Source: Platycnemis pennipes (Eukaryota > Arthropoda > Insecta > Odonata > Platycnemididae). Taken from it: 64,000 nucleotides of DNA. The stretch covers positions 75,748,645 through 75,812,644 of the forward strand of contig OW121853.1 of the NCBI GenBank assembly GCA_933228895.1. The letters are read 5' to 3'. Within the stretch, counting starts at the first letter, position 1; each line of letters opens with the position of its first letter. Below are positions 34,736 to 46,875 of the stretch, piece by piece. The notes under the pieces were generated by a model. The model was not told the origin of the DNA. It saw only the letters and a program-made list of their open reading frames with translations, and searched no databases. Position numbers and translations under genes: made by a program.

Positions 34736-35273
34736 AATGGGGGCGTTTACTCGGAACCGAAATCGCAATTTTGTACACGAAATCGTTAGATGGAAACGAA
34801 AAAAGAATTTTAGTGAAAAAATTAATCTTCTAACCACAACCATTCACTCATAAATCAAAAATTAAAATAAGCCAAAGGTGACGCCCACCGAAAAAGCTGC
34901 TGTGATAACATTGACGTCATTTTCCTCTTGTCCGTGACTGCTTTTAGGGGAAGGGAAGGGAGTGGAGGGGGGTTCTCGGAAGGTCTGTTCGCACAGATCC
35001 TGCCGCAACCACTTCCATTGGCATAGAGTCAGCTGTGTGTTGTCCCCCATTGTGATAAGGCGAAGGAGCTTCGCGGTCTCAGTTGTGATTGGACAAAGTG
35101 GATGACGTACTAGTCCTTTGCACGCCCACTTTTCCGAAAGGGTTAAAAACATCAGTTTTTCGCCGCTTATAACTTGAGAAATAATTGACGGATCAAACAA
35201 CGGAAAAATACGGGTCTTTTTATTTTACAAACTCTATGTGATTCGGCAAAAAAATATGGTAAACGACCCCATT
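34736..35273 (-). mobile_element. 537-bp TIR repeat, copy 2
   Basis: Full-length reverse-orientation partner of 794-1330, with the same 15-bp ends and abrupt edges. A minus-strand frame of 112 codons runs through it, but the frame is not kept in the other copy, so I do not call it coding. Confidence 0.75.
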
Positions 35274-37911
35274 ATGAGGATTAATCATCTTTATTTTATG
35301 ACATCAGTAAGTACGCATATTCGCCAAGAACACGATGCTGATTTTGTCATACTATAAAATCAAGGTCGTTAGGTTTATGTTGGTTCTGTAGCGTAAGTAA
35401 ATATCGCTCACATTAAGCCAAGTGGTAATGAATTAAGGCAAATTACGTAAGGAGTAATTTTATTAATTTGATGAGGAGTTGGCTCTCTTGGGCAAATTGC
35501 TTCTTCTTTCCCGCTTACATTTTTTAGAACTACTTAACTCGGAGTGATATCTATTTTTTCCGCGCGCAAACCTTTTGCTCGTTTACGCTGCCATATAGGA
35601 GCGTGACCGCGTTAAATTTACCAGAGTTCATCCCTCTCTCTCATTTTATTAACTTTACTGGCGTTCCGCCTTCGTGCCTTAATATCTTTATGGTTTTGCT
35701 GTACAGTTGGAAATATTCTTAATGCCTCGAGTTGGAATTACCATCCCTTTGAAATAAGCGTAGTGCGCAATTCAAAATTTCCCGAAAACTATATATTAGA
35801 AGGTGCATAAAATATGATGCGTTTTTGTCGTATGAATACTATTGACATCCATCACCACGCATAACGTTTGGCTATTTGTGGTCACCCGAAGAATACGCTG
35901 ATATATTTTTTGTTGCAGCTGCATTATATAAAAGTAAACACATGGTATTCTTTTGTCCTCTTTTCATAATGTCCGCTTTTTGTTGTCATGCATTGCATCG
36001 CTCCATATCAGATTCCTCACCAGTATTTTCCCAATCCTCATGTATTTATCTCACTCCTACAAGTAAACACATATTTGGCTAAAGGGATTCTAATTAAAAA
36101 AATTCCTGTCAAGCGGGAAATTTAAATAGAAATGCATATAACGTAACGCTCTCTCCAGTCAATGCAGAAACTACGGCCCGCCAAATCTGGCCACAATCGG
36201 GCCAAAACATGGCCGTAGTAATGGCGCTGGCTGGGTGTAATTTTAGAATTTCTTAAAGCATTGCTTTGCTGTGTGGGCGTTTTCCGATTCCGGAGGCTCT
36301 TTTTTGGCGTCATTTTCCATAACGTGATCAAATTCATTATACATTATGTAAAAAACACCATCGCAGAAATCAAAATTAATTTTTATACGTATTAAGTACA
36401 TTTAAAGTAATTTAAAAGCTATGCATGCGCATTGTCATGCATTCTCGGTGCCCTTAAGAAGATTATATTCCCAAGTATTTTCTTATTCAATCATAATACA
36501 TTTTCTGAAATTACGTTGTCAATAGATATGACATTGATATGCAAGATCACCTATTTTTCACCTCGTCGACATGCTTTACACGAAACTGTTGCTATAGAAA
36601 GATACATATTTAAGTATGTCAATCGTCGGCATTTACTTAAAATTTATCCTTGTCGTGCTCATTTACAATTTAAATAAACTGATTTCCTATCTAATTGTGT
36701 GTCTTTATAATTTAATCACTGACGTGTTGGAAATTTCCTGTGTAAACTTAGATGAATGCCAACTTTTATTAACATCGTAAAACTCAATTCATCAGCAGGT
36801 TTGATTCTGACCGGATCACTTATTAAAAGCAATTCTTGGAAAAAACTTTTTCCTTTATTTAGTCCGTGCGGTGTGTACTTAACAACAATAAATTTATGCA
36901 CAAAGTTGTGTCAAACTTTAGCCATGTTATCATTGAGAAGTTTTGAAAGTGTCTCGCGAATTTCCTCGCTGCTAAAGGAACTTGAGTCTTTGCCATTTTC
37001 TCGGTCTTCACGTTTTTATACTCCTGGCTGTCCTCCTCGTGCCGTTGGTCACTCCTCTCCTCATCCCGAGGAATGTCTCACGACTGATCTTAAGTAGAGT
37101 AAAAATCGCTGACCCACAGAAGGAAGAATATTTCTCCCCTGAGCATTCTTCTCCACCTGCCTTCGGATAGGTGACGTGCCTGGAATTCGCTTGGCTCACA
37201 TCTTGAGTTGTGCCTGTTTTGTCTGCCCAGAAAAGGAAGTCCCCGTCCCGAGTCCCCCGTGTATTCCTCGTGAGAATTCCTCGTAAGACGCTGGAACCTT
37301 AAGATCTCTGGCATGACGTCAGCGCAGGATTAGTCTTAGCTGCACTGTTTCCATTGTAGAAGGATGCTGCAGGAAAATATCCGTTCACACAAATGTTTTT
37401 AATAACTGTGATAAACTTACTTTCTTCGATATCCTCACTTTCTCTACAGTTTTCGAGTGATCAAAATAGGTTGGAGACGCCTATTACCAACACTGTCTCT
37501 TCTACCATCTCTTCTGTCATCGATTACGAAAAACTTTTTAAAAAATCCGACGTATTTTATTCTGTGTTTCATATTTTCCAATCTAGGTCGATCTCTATAG
37601 GATACGTATTTTCCCATTCTTATCCCTTCCAGAATAGAAGCTTTCTAAGATTCATTTTTTAAAAAAATTGTGCTTAAAATTCGAGTGGGAAGTGGAAATT
37701 TCACGACTATTTTTGATTCGTTGGAATAAAAATATTACTTTTATTTCAAGGTATGATTGTTGGGTTTGTTTTGATTCTAGTTCGAGGTCTGGTTTTCTGC
37801 AATCAAGGTCCGGTTCGTCTCTTCGTCGTACAGAAATATATTAAGCCCGTTTTATCGGGTCCAATGTGGCAGAAAAACATGAACTATGTAGCGAAGAATA
37901 GCCCGAGCTAA
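35274..37911. other. About 2.6 kb with no recognised gene
   Basis: Several 60-110-codon frames lie at 36700-37320 on both strands and overlap one another; none shows a domain. No repeat was recognised. Confidence 0.35.
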
Positions 37912-38740
37912 GGAGGCGTTCATGAAGAAGAGACAACTACCATGCTCAAAGAACCTACGGCTGCATGCAAGGAAGTACTTCATGAAAACGTTCGTATCGA
38001 ATGTGGAACTCATATGGATCAGAGACATGGAACATTGGGAAATCAGACCAGTGAAGAATTGAAGCCTTCGAAATACGGTGCTGGAGGGGAATGATGGAGA
38101 TTAAATGGAGAGATAAAGTGAGGAACGAAGAGGTGTACAGAAGAGCAGATGAAGAAAGGACATTATGGAATACCCTACGGCAAAGAAGAACCAGATGGAT
38201 TGGACATACCTTGAGGCACACACACACAACCAAATAGGACCAATAGGACGAAGGGACCAGTGCCTTAAGGTGTCCTTCGTAGGAACTCCACCAAAATTAC
38301 TGTCTACCAGTCTGGTAGAATAACGTTCTTGAACTATCAAACCCACACAGCCATGGCATAAAATCTTGAAGTTTTACACGAAGATGACGAATCAAGATCT
38401 CGTGTCCTTTATTATTCTGTCCATATGTGTTGACTTAGTTTGAAATATTGGTAGAAGGGAAGATTGAAGGGAAGGAGGAAGACCAATGGACAAGTATATA
38501 AGGCAAATAAATAAGGACGTGAAAGCGAAAACATACCAGGGGGGAGTGCTTGAATCGTTCGAGATTGATTCCGGTACGGAATAATCCCGAACACAATGTA
38601 AAAACATACGAGTGAGTCCTTAGTTACGTACCGGAATCAATCTCGAACGATTCAAGCACACACCCCCAGGGCGTGAGGGAATTAACGCTGAACAGGGTAG
38701 AATGGAGGGCTGCAGTAAACCAATACTAGGATTGAAATGC
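37912..38740 (+). pseudogene. RTE-like LINE 3' end, interrupted by an F2 MITE
   Basis: Read across frames, the plus strand gives the RTE C-terminal blocks: EAFMKKRQLPCSKNLRLHAR (37912-37972), then KWRDKVRNEEVYRRADEERT and RQRRTRWIGHTLRH (38103-38221). After a gap come GRPMDKYIRQINKDVKAKTY (38475-38535) and, beyond the MITE at 38537-38670, REGINAEQGRMEGC to a stop. The block order and the match across the insertion show the MITE landed in the LINE. Several frameshifts make it non-functional. Confidence 0.8.
38537..38670. mobile_element. 133-bp MITE, family F2, copy 2 (nested in LINE)
   Basis: It starts CCAGGGGGGAGTGCTTGAAT and ends AAGCACACACCCCCAGG. The inner inverted arms carry CGTTCGAGATTGATTCCGG. 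It lies between two parts of one LINE reading region, so it is younger than that LINE copy. Confidence 0.9.
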
Positions 38741-39190
38741 TGATGCTGACTCTATCTCGCTCTGATCCTAAATGGCGCAGATGACCTCAGCGCTCGGTCC
38801 CCTCCCCATAATGACTATCAAGACCGCTGCGAAGGTTCCTTTATTTTTTTTTTCTTCTTCATATCACCTTCTCTTCTTAAAATGAGTGATTGTCGTCCTT
38901 GAGGCAGGACGGCGACTCCGAAGGCGAACCTGTGGCCGCACCACACGCGAGACATGCAATTTATTTAGTGCTTGCTTCTTACTTCTTGCTTTCTTGGCTT
39001 TCTTGCCCGAGTTCTCCCCCTCTTTTCTTTTTTCCTTCGTCACCGCTCTTAGTTGGAAAAAAAAATCTTCGTTTGAGCTGCATTCCATAAGCACGAAGGT
39101 TAAGTTTATCTCCTCAGCGGAAAACCTTGCGGAGGAAATCAAAGGTCGAGGAGAGTTTTCCTTCGGGCAATGAATTTCTTTTTTTTTTTT
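38741..39190. other. Unassigned
   Basis: A pyrimidine-rich stretch. Frames of 95-133 codons on both strands are low-complexity and not called. Confidence 0.35.
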
Positions 39191-39392
39191 TAAGGACCGT
39201 TTTACGTGAGGATTATCTGAATGCGCAGTATGATGCGCAATCTGATGCGTAGTGTTAATTTGCATCGTATAAGGTGACTAATTGCGCGGAAAATTCGGGA
39301 GTTTATTTCCACGTATTCCTCAATGTCATTACCACGACTTGACGATGCATTAAACTGCGCATCTTTTTGCCTAGTGTAAAATGATATTCAAA
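39191..39392. mobile_element. MITE with Harbinger-like ends (diverged)
   Basis: The left end reads AAGGACCGTTTTACGTGAGG and then ATGCGCAGTATG. The right end in complement reads CATTTTACACTAGGC, then ATGCGCAGTTTAATG. These pair with gaps and resemble the ends of the 50.7-kb MITE (AGGCCGTTTTACACGG, then CTGCGCA). A lone related end is at 7150-7190 (GCGCAGTTAATTGCCTAGTG). No clean target duplication was seen. Confidence 0.5.
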
Positions 39393-42019
39393 AATGTTTC
39401 CTCGCATGTTTTCTATTACTTCGGCTCAACGTTGTTCTCGTTTTCATCTCGTTAATGATTCGAAATTTCGTTTTTTGTTGGCCCTTAAAATAGGACCTCT
39501 CTTCATAGACCAATACATTGTACGCTCTTGCCAGCGTTAACGTGATTGTTAATGTGAATGATAATGCGAATTTGGTGGTGGTTACCGAAAGCTCGAGTCG
39601 TATAATGCACTTCAGACGCATAGTGATGGTCATCATTGTAAAGGCAAAAATGATTGTTCTACCTTAATTTTTATACCAGCTGTACAATTGACGTTGCGGA
39701 GTGAAGCCTAAATAGTCCTCTTTTTTTTAACTTAAACAAACTTTATTGCCATCGAAAAGTTTTAATGTGATTGGTATTCTTTTGTTTATGACTTACAGAC
39801 CGTCGTGGCCAAGAGAATACGCGCAGAAATATTTGCGATACACGGCGAAGATTATATTGCTTCGTAAGTGAGTTTATCACTTGTGAATATTAATAAGGAG
39901 CTTACTCTTAAAAAGCGCTTCGCTTGCGGTTACCTGTCTGCTGAGTTCAGACACCTTAGGTTGGAGATTTTCAACTGCAAACATTGCATGTTCGTTCATG
40001 GGGGAATGAATTTCACACTATTCCTTCCATATTCCTCTATCCTATTTTTTTCAGAGTCTATTAAATGCCTTATAAGTCGGTAGTACGCAGAGTATCCGGG
40101 AGTAATTTCTATTTATTTAAGATCAACAACTATCAGTAAATTTAGACTGAAACCATAACCAGTCTAAAATTGGGCAGTATTCGGAGACTCCTTATTTTTC
40201 ATCTTAAGAAACTGCCCCAATATAATATGATTTTATATTCATCGTAATTTTCCGTTTATGCAATATTTATGTTTTTTCACTCGTAACCTTTAGGTTTCTA
40301 TTTTGACAAATGTCATGATCGGTTCAAAATTACCTTAGCTCTTGACGCAACTTAACTCCAAGCTTATTACTACTGAACCTCAACTCAACTAATTGTATTC
40401 CTAATGTTGAGCGTGGTCTTACGGTTCTACAGTGTTGTGATTATGTATCAATATTGGGAATGTCTTTCTATACGATTATGAGGGAATATACTAACTATAT
40501 TTTTATATATATTTACTATCATTTATAGGGCCGTTGTTTCCTGTTAGTGTTAAAGGCAGTGGAAGCGCATTTGATTTGACGATGTCGATTATTGTTTATT
40601 TATTCCTGTGGAACGATTTATCTGCATAGCAACCAGTGCTTCATATCAAATCGAATGCTTGATTAGCTTTTTTACAGAGGATGAATTGCTAAGGTGTTTA
40701 CATCCAATGTGATCCATTGTATTCGAATCCATTTAACGTTTCCTGGGCGACCGTTTAAGCGGGAACAGTGCCTCCCTTGGAGAAGTAGAAAGGAGATGAT
40801 TTTTTTTCTTTAAATGCCTTGAGCCGCCTCCGAATGAACCAGCGCAAGAAAGGAATAAGTTAAAGAGGAGGAGGAAAAGGGGATGTTGTTCGTGTCGGCT
40901 TCGAGGACGGATTCTATATTAAGATTTTTTTTTTATAATTCCATAAATCCCTGGTGGGAACAGCGGGTGACCCTTTCCTCTTCCTAGATTTTTTTTCAAA
41001 CCCCTATCCCACCCCCCAATCCACTATTATAACAACCCCCTCGCCCCCACTAGATTAGATCCAAACATGCCGTGACAATTAGGCAACATGTGCGCGAGCT
41101 TTTTTCGATTCGTTTTTTTTTCTTCCTACTCTCTCGTTCATCTCGTGTATTTGTGCGCGTGTGTGTAGAACGTGGCTGAGGGGAGGCGAAAACAAAAACA
41201 TAACGGTCTCCGCCCGTAAATCAGATACACCGGGGCGAAGTTCCCTTCCCCCCTCAAGAAATCTCCCTTCCTCTCCCTCCCCCACCCCCTCTGGCGCGTG
41301 ACTATTTATGGCTGTCTCTAAACCCGAAGTCAGACACACCCCCGGTAGTTTAGGAGGGTTTGGGGCGGTGGGGGGGGGGGGGGGGAGGGGGAATAAGGAG
41401 GGAATTCTATATATCCTAGGCGATAGGGAAGGCGGTGTTTTGTCAGCGTTTGGGAAGTAGATGGGATTCAATTTCCATGGTTACGCCCGGCTATCAGCGA
41501 GACGGAGTTCATTAACCATGGACCCCTTATCTGGACCACCGGTCTTGATGGTCTTAAACCTTTTGCAGTACCAAACATTATATCCGAGTGATGGTAATTG
41601 TAGGAGAAAAAAGAGTGTGATTGTGGGCTCATCGCTCTTCAATTTATAGTCTAATAAGGAAAGGGAAGAGATAAGAAAATGAAGAAGTGGTGAGAATTGA
41701 GCTACAAGTGTGTGAGTGGTTTTGAGAAATTATTCGTTACCATAGCAATCAGTATTGAGGTAAAGATGAAAATCATTCTTACATTTATTTATCCGAGAAT
41801 AATTTTTAATTTTTATTGGTGTGGTTGTAGTTTGGAATGATTATGAGGCAAAGGAAATACGGGGACACTGACTGTAGGCACCCTGGTATGGGTAAAACTT
41901 TCTGATGGGCGGTGATGTGTCGGTAGAATTTATTAGGAAATAGGGTAAAAATGATGATAGAGATAGAGGAAAACTCTGCATCGGGAATAAACAGTATTAA
42001 AATATTGGCATCTTTGGGC
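39393..42019. other. About 2.6 kb with no recognised gene; poly-G run
   Basis: AT-rich, then a GC-rich block (40970-41480) that contains a G run broken by a single T at about 41370-41390. A 130-codon minus frame there (41079-41471) is Pro-rich by composition and not called. Confidence 0.35.
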
Positions 42020-42660
42020 CGCAGAATATTATCTACATCCACGCGAAACCCAGCAAACCACCACGAGGGTGAGTGGCAGGGGGTGAAGATCACCAAAACA
42101 TTCACTAATGACATGCAACTAGGGTACTACATGGAAACATGCTAATAATATATGTCAATTGCAGCTACATGGTTAGTATCTACATAATAATAAAGGGTTT
42201 GTTTTTTAATGCATGCATCATGCACTACAGACTACTCTACAAAATTTCGCCTACCTATCCCTATTGTGTTCTCTAACGGTACGCGGGAAAAAATGACATT
42301 TGAAAGCTATCGGTACGACAATCTAATCGTACGTATCTGATCGAATCTAGCATAATACGCTGGTGTACTTAATATATATCTAACATCTTCAGTAAAGCTA
42401 TCCGTTTTAAATTTCTGTAAAAGATTCAATCCGTATTTTAACCTACGCTCTGATAATGATTCCAACCCTAATTCTTTTATTAATTCTGAAACGCTACTCA
42501 ACCTATCGTAACACATTTCAACGAACCTAGCTGTTCTACGCTGCACACTGTCTAGCTCTCTGATCAAACCTATTTCATTCGGATCCCATTCATTGGCTAA
42601 ATATTCAAGGTGGGGCCTAGGCCCCATCCGTCGGACGGAGTACTTATGTGTGTCCCACAT
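42020..42660 (-). pseudogene. CR1/Jockey-like LINE: 3' end of ORF2 and 3' UTR
   Basis: The minus frame 42660-42307 (117 codons) matches the C-terminal tail of CR1/Jockey-type reverse transcriptases: GPRPHLEYLANEWDPNEIGL, then VQRRTARFVEMCYDRLSSVS, ELIKELGLESLSERR and FTEDVRYILSTPAYYARFDQ, then a stop. The 3' untranslated region (42300-42020) carries CATGATGCATGCATTAAAA, CACCCCCTGCCACTCACCCT and a terminal GTAGAT-type repeat. The 5' part of the element is missing. The clade is inferred from the C-terminal motif; the family recurs at 50.1 and 57.7 kb. Confidence 0.88.
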
Positions 42661-43705
42661 AGTACATATGTAGCACTAATGTAAGGTGTTCCGATGGTGA
42701 AATCCATGGTTTCAGGGTTATACGAGATGTATACGTCTTATTTGAACTTGCTTCTTTACAGCTGGGTGAAATATATATCACGAGAATTTTTCCTAACAAA
42801 TAACAATTTTTAAATGATACCTAGTTCCAAGTAGGTACCTGTCGCTAAGCCGCCTTACCTATTCAAAGGCATTTTGTGTTTTCCGACGTTGATTTCAATA
42901 AGGACTAGTTTGGTTGTTTCGGTCGAATAGTTAACCATTGGTGTCGTGTTTTTTTAAAAAGGTTAATAAAAGGCAGTAAAATGTACCTTGAAATCTTTTA
43001 TTTCTAAGAATTGGAATCGTCTTCTGGCGTCACTAAATTTCCCTCATCGTTGCAATTGCTGAGTGGTGGTGCCCAATTCTTAAGCTTGCAAACATTTTTC
43101 TTAAAGGAGGATAAAGCGATTTTTGTCGATGTACAAATTTACGTGAAAACTATATACGTGTCCTTATAAGTGATAGATATTGGTAAAAGTGAAAAAAATT
43201 TATTTTAACGATTTAATTTTTTTTGCAAATTCGGGGCTTTTTTTAACACTTAACCATATTGTTCATCAGATACATTTCCTTATTACTCAATAACAAATTA
43301 CGGATTTTCTTTTTGATTGTTAAATAAAAAATAGCATATACTTATAATTCCTACTAACAAATATCAATGTCGCACCGCACTAAAGATATAAAAAATAGCG
43401 TAATTAAATAAAACTTTCTCCTAAATTTCGAAAACAGCGCCAAAACTATCATAGTAACCGTGGCATTCTTTGTTTGCTAAGTCATAACATGCTTAAATTA
43501 AGGCAACAATACAACATATAATTCTTGTATAATTCTCCTTATTGCGTGTACGGTACCGTATAATTGGCTTTATTTAAAACGAAATGCGGTCCTGTTGTAT
43601 ATGTTCGTCGTAATTGAAAAATTATTACAATGTAAATGCATTCACCCACCATTACCGCCCCAACCCCCTTTAAGTATTTACTAGGAAATCAAACGAGAGT
43701 AGTAA
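42661..43705. other. Unassigned AT-rich DNA
   Basis: No gene or repeat recognised, apart from a possible SINE-like scrap at 42610-42640 at the LINE's truncated 5' edge (see findings). Confidence 0.4.
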
Positions 43706-43707
43706 TA

Positions 43708-44973
43708 CACTGTAAAAAGTTGATCTGATTTTCAGTGCGATCTGAATTTAAGCGCTGTCTGATTTTAAGGTAGTGGTCTGAATTTAAGACTCATGATGCG
43801 TGAAAATCAGACACACCTCCGTCTTATTTTAAGACCATAACCACTGCATGTTGAAAATAAGATGGTTGTGATCTGAAATTCAGATCACCCGGGCTGAAAA
43901 TAAGCACGCCTTGGTTGGCTCCGCAATTGGAGCTAACCAGCCAATAGCAGAGACTGATGGGCGGAGCGTAACCAGGGAGCAGGATAAACAAAACGCAGTG
44001 TTTTTCATTCAACCTCAGGGAGCAGGATGTCAACAAGAATTACGAAGCGTAAGGAAGTAAAATTCGAAGTCTAGTCAAATTTCATTGTAAGTAGGAGAAA
44101 TAAGTTTCGTGCGATGAATTAATGGTGTGAGAATGTGGCAATGATACTTAATTTATTTGCAGAAGGGAGCCAGTTGTGTCTGAGTGACGTATCCTGATAG
44201 TAAACTTCCTTATTTTGTCTACGCGGCAGGGTTGTAAGAACTAAAAAATAGTCGCCCTCATAAAGTGACAGTTCCTGCTTCAGTTTGAAGATACTGGCAC
44301 TCATCTGTGGTATCGAAGACTTTGTATGGATTACTTTGTTTCCAATAAAAGTACACATTTTCATATAATCTTTGAAGTGTCCATGTGTTCCCATTTCAGT
44401 CCTCGAATCTTTTTCAATGGAAATTCTATGACTTACGTTTGCTCTTATGAAGAATTTAGTCAGTGAAACAGTATCATCGAATACAAATATGAAACGTTAG
44501 GGTTTTGGTTTGTGTTCGTGTGAAGTGTTTAAATATCTAGTATTTATAATTAGACATCGCATAAAAGTAGGCTTTGATTTCAATAGCAACCCGCATTGTT
44601 ACGAGGTACTTATTTTCAGATAGGCCCATGCTGAATTTAAGACAGCCCTGGTCTTAAATTCAGCATGGGACTATCTTAAAATAAGTCCCACCTGGTGTGA
44701 TTTTCAGTCCTGCACCTGCCTTAAAATAAGACATCCCCTCAGAGTAGGCTTGAATTTCAATAGCAACCCGCATTATTACCAGACCAGGGCTGTCTTAAAT
44801 TCAGCATAGGCCTATCTGAAAATAAGTCCACTTCGTCTGATTTTCAGTCGTTCGCCTGCCTTATTTTTAGACAAGATATTACTGTTGAAATTCAACATAC
44901 CCTGTCTTAAAATTGTTGCATCTGAAATTCAGATCACTTTTGTACCTTAAAATCAGATCTACTTTTTACAGTG
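43708..44973. mobile_element. CACTG-ended element with subterminal motif arrays (EnSpm/CACTA-like), non-autonomous
   Basis: The ends are inverted repeats starting CACTGTAAAAAGT (then TGATCTGATTTT on the left, AGATCTGATTTT on the right), flanked by TA on both sides. The left ~210 bp and right ~360 bp hold about 9 and 15 copies of a 12-13-bp near-palindrome, TCTGAAATTCAGA and variants such as TCTGATTTTAAG. The copies occur in both orientations, separated by GC-richer spacers of 5-18 bp. A 38-bp direct repeat occurs at about 44567-44603 and 44746-44783. Terminal CACTG plus arrays of short subterminal repeats is the pattern of EnSpm/CACTA elements. No transposase is visible; frames inside (43824-44036, 44119-44394, minus) have no domain. 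Confidence 0.8.
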
Positions 44974-46875
44974 TAATTGTTTTTTTTCTGCGATGACTTG
45001 AATGTTAGATGCACCGTAATTGAGAAGCAGGCGTCCAATTAGGCTACTCAGGAACGGTCTTCATCTCCCTTCTCACCCAGTTCACGCTATGCCAAATTAA
45101 TCCCCAGGTCGCAGAGGTTGGCATAACGTTTCGTTATGCCAATCAAACAAATTTACATCGCTACGCTGAATTTGGTGAAATCCCGAATTAAATTTCTCGG
45201 GATAGTTGGTAATCCAACAGTCAAGCCTGTGGCAGTTAGAAATGCTGATTTTCCCGTGATCCACGTGGAATCTGTCGTACTCATCGTCTGGGCTTCTATG
45301 TTTAACCGTCCTCTGCACTTCGGAACGAATTGGTTCGTCCCTCCAATCATATCTATAAAGCTTCTGAATTGATCTCGTAAATTTATTTTTGGAGTTGGAC
45401 ATTTTCATATTAATTGGCGGATCCAAAGCGTTTCTATAATCCTTGGAAGGGGATTTGTGACCGAAATTATTGCAGAAGTGAGTTTGCTTCTGTCGTAAAT
45501 TTTGGGCACACCTCATGGTTCATAATTGGTTACTCTCAAATTCGGAGCTAATAAATAGTCATCATAATACTTAGAAACATTTTCAGCTTGATAACGTGTT
45601 AAATTCTACATTCTACACTCTTTTATTTTCAATCATTACTCCCTTGAAGTTTTTTCAATTTCGGTCGTCGGCCTGATTTTCACACCAGAAAATGGTGAAT
45701 TTTTCTTAATTTAGTGTAAATTTGATTTTTTATGTTTACACATGCGGATACATCTGACTCAAGATCCCATCTTGTCAAAATAAGACTGTAATCTTTGTTA
45801 ATCTTGACGAATCCCCTCCGTATTTTGTATCCTGTTGTTAGTTTTAAATTTAAAAAGATTTAGGTACTGTAAAAAATTAAAACTTTGACATTGATGCCGC
45901 ATACGACTTCACGCGGTGATATAGTTTAGATTTAAATATTGTTGTTTTTTATCATGCCTAAATATTCGTTGGTGAGAGTATGAGGTTCCCATCTACTTGA
46001 CAGAGCTTACCCAAGTACTTAGCTGACGTGCTAGCCAATTACTCGGCCGCAATGATATGGTGATTTAAACCCCCCCGCCCGACACATGGAGATTACGTTT
46101 GTCTGGATGGCGTAATTGGCAGCATGTCAACACGGCAAAAAATATATGTTTATTTATATATATTTAGTAAAAGTTTCAATCGCATTCAATTCCTGCCATT
46201 TTTCATGTTTTTTTTTTTAGCTCAAATGGTGTCATCAGGACGATCTTAAAAACTCCTCCAACAAAAAATATCCATTATTATAATTGGTCATAATCCCTAC
46301 GAAATAATGAGGCGTTTCCCGTAATTACTTTGCTCGGTATTTACGCTGCTTCCTTTGAGCCTGGTAACAGACTGGAAGTCCAGATGGAGGAAATGACAGC
46401 CGGAAACGAATTCCTTTGACTCTACACAAGAATAACGCAGCTTCGAATCTGTATATATAGGCCATCAGGAATTGTTTTTCCTCTTATAGAAATCACTGAA
46501 AATTATCAGTCGTGTTTTAAAATTTAGAACGATACATCTCAGATCTAGAAGCTCAGGTAAGAGTCAAATAATTAATTTTGATTGCTTTAAACCGCCAATG
46601 AGAATACGTTTCCGCGCTTGTTTCTTGAAGGAATCAGCACGACCTACGGGGGCAATGGCTAGTAAATAAAAACGGTATGCATTGATTATGATATATATTT
46701 TATTCATTTCACCTCAGTGAAAACATTTCGCACTGTCCTCTTCTTCACGTTCCTCGGGAGTATTTATTGTGAGATGTTTAGTATTTGCGTTCGTTGATTT
46801 CTGGCTCAACCTTGTGGATATACTTAATAAGTCAATGAATGCACAATACTTGCACTTGCATGAATACTACCATAG
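44974..46875. other. Unassigned; one ambiguous reading region
   Basis: Around 45097-45516 all six frames are unusually open. The longest is a 139-codon minus frame with mixed, hydrophilic composition and no domain I recognise. Overlapping open frames on both strands make any coding call unsafe. The rest shows nothing. Confidence 0.35.

Noticed and set aside
34862..35200. 112-codon minus frame inside the 537-bp repeat
   Set aside because: The matching region of the copy at 794-1330 does not keep the frame.
45097..45516. 139-codon minus frame with hydrophilic composition
   Set aside because: Frames on both strands are open over the same bases and no family is recognisable; left as ambiguous.
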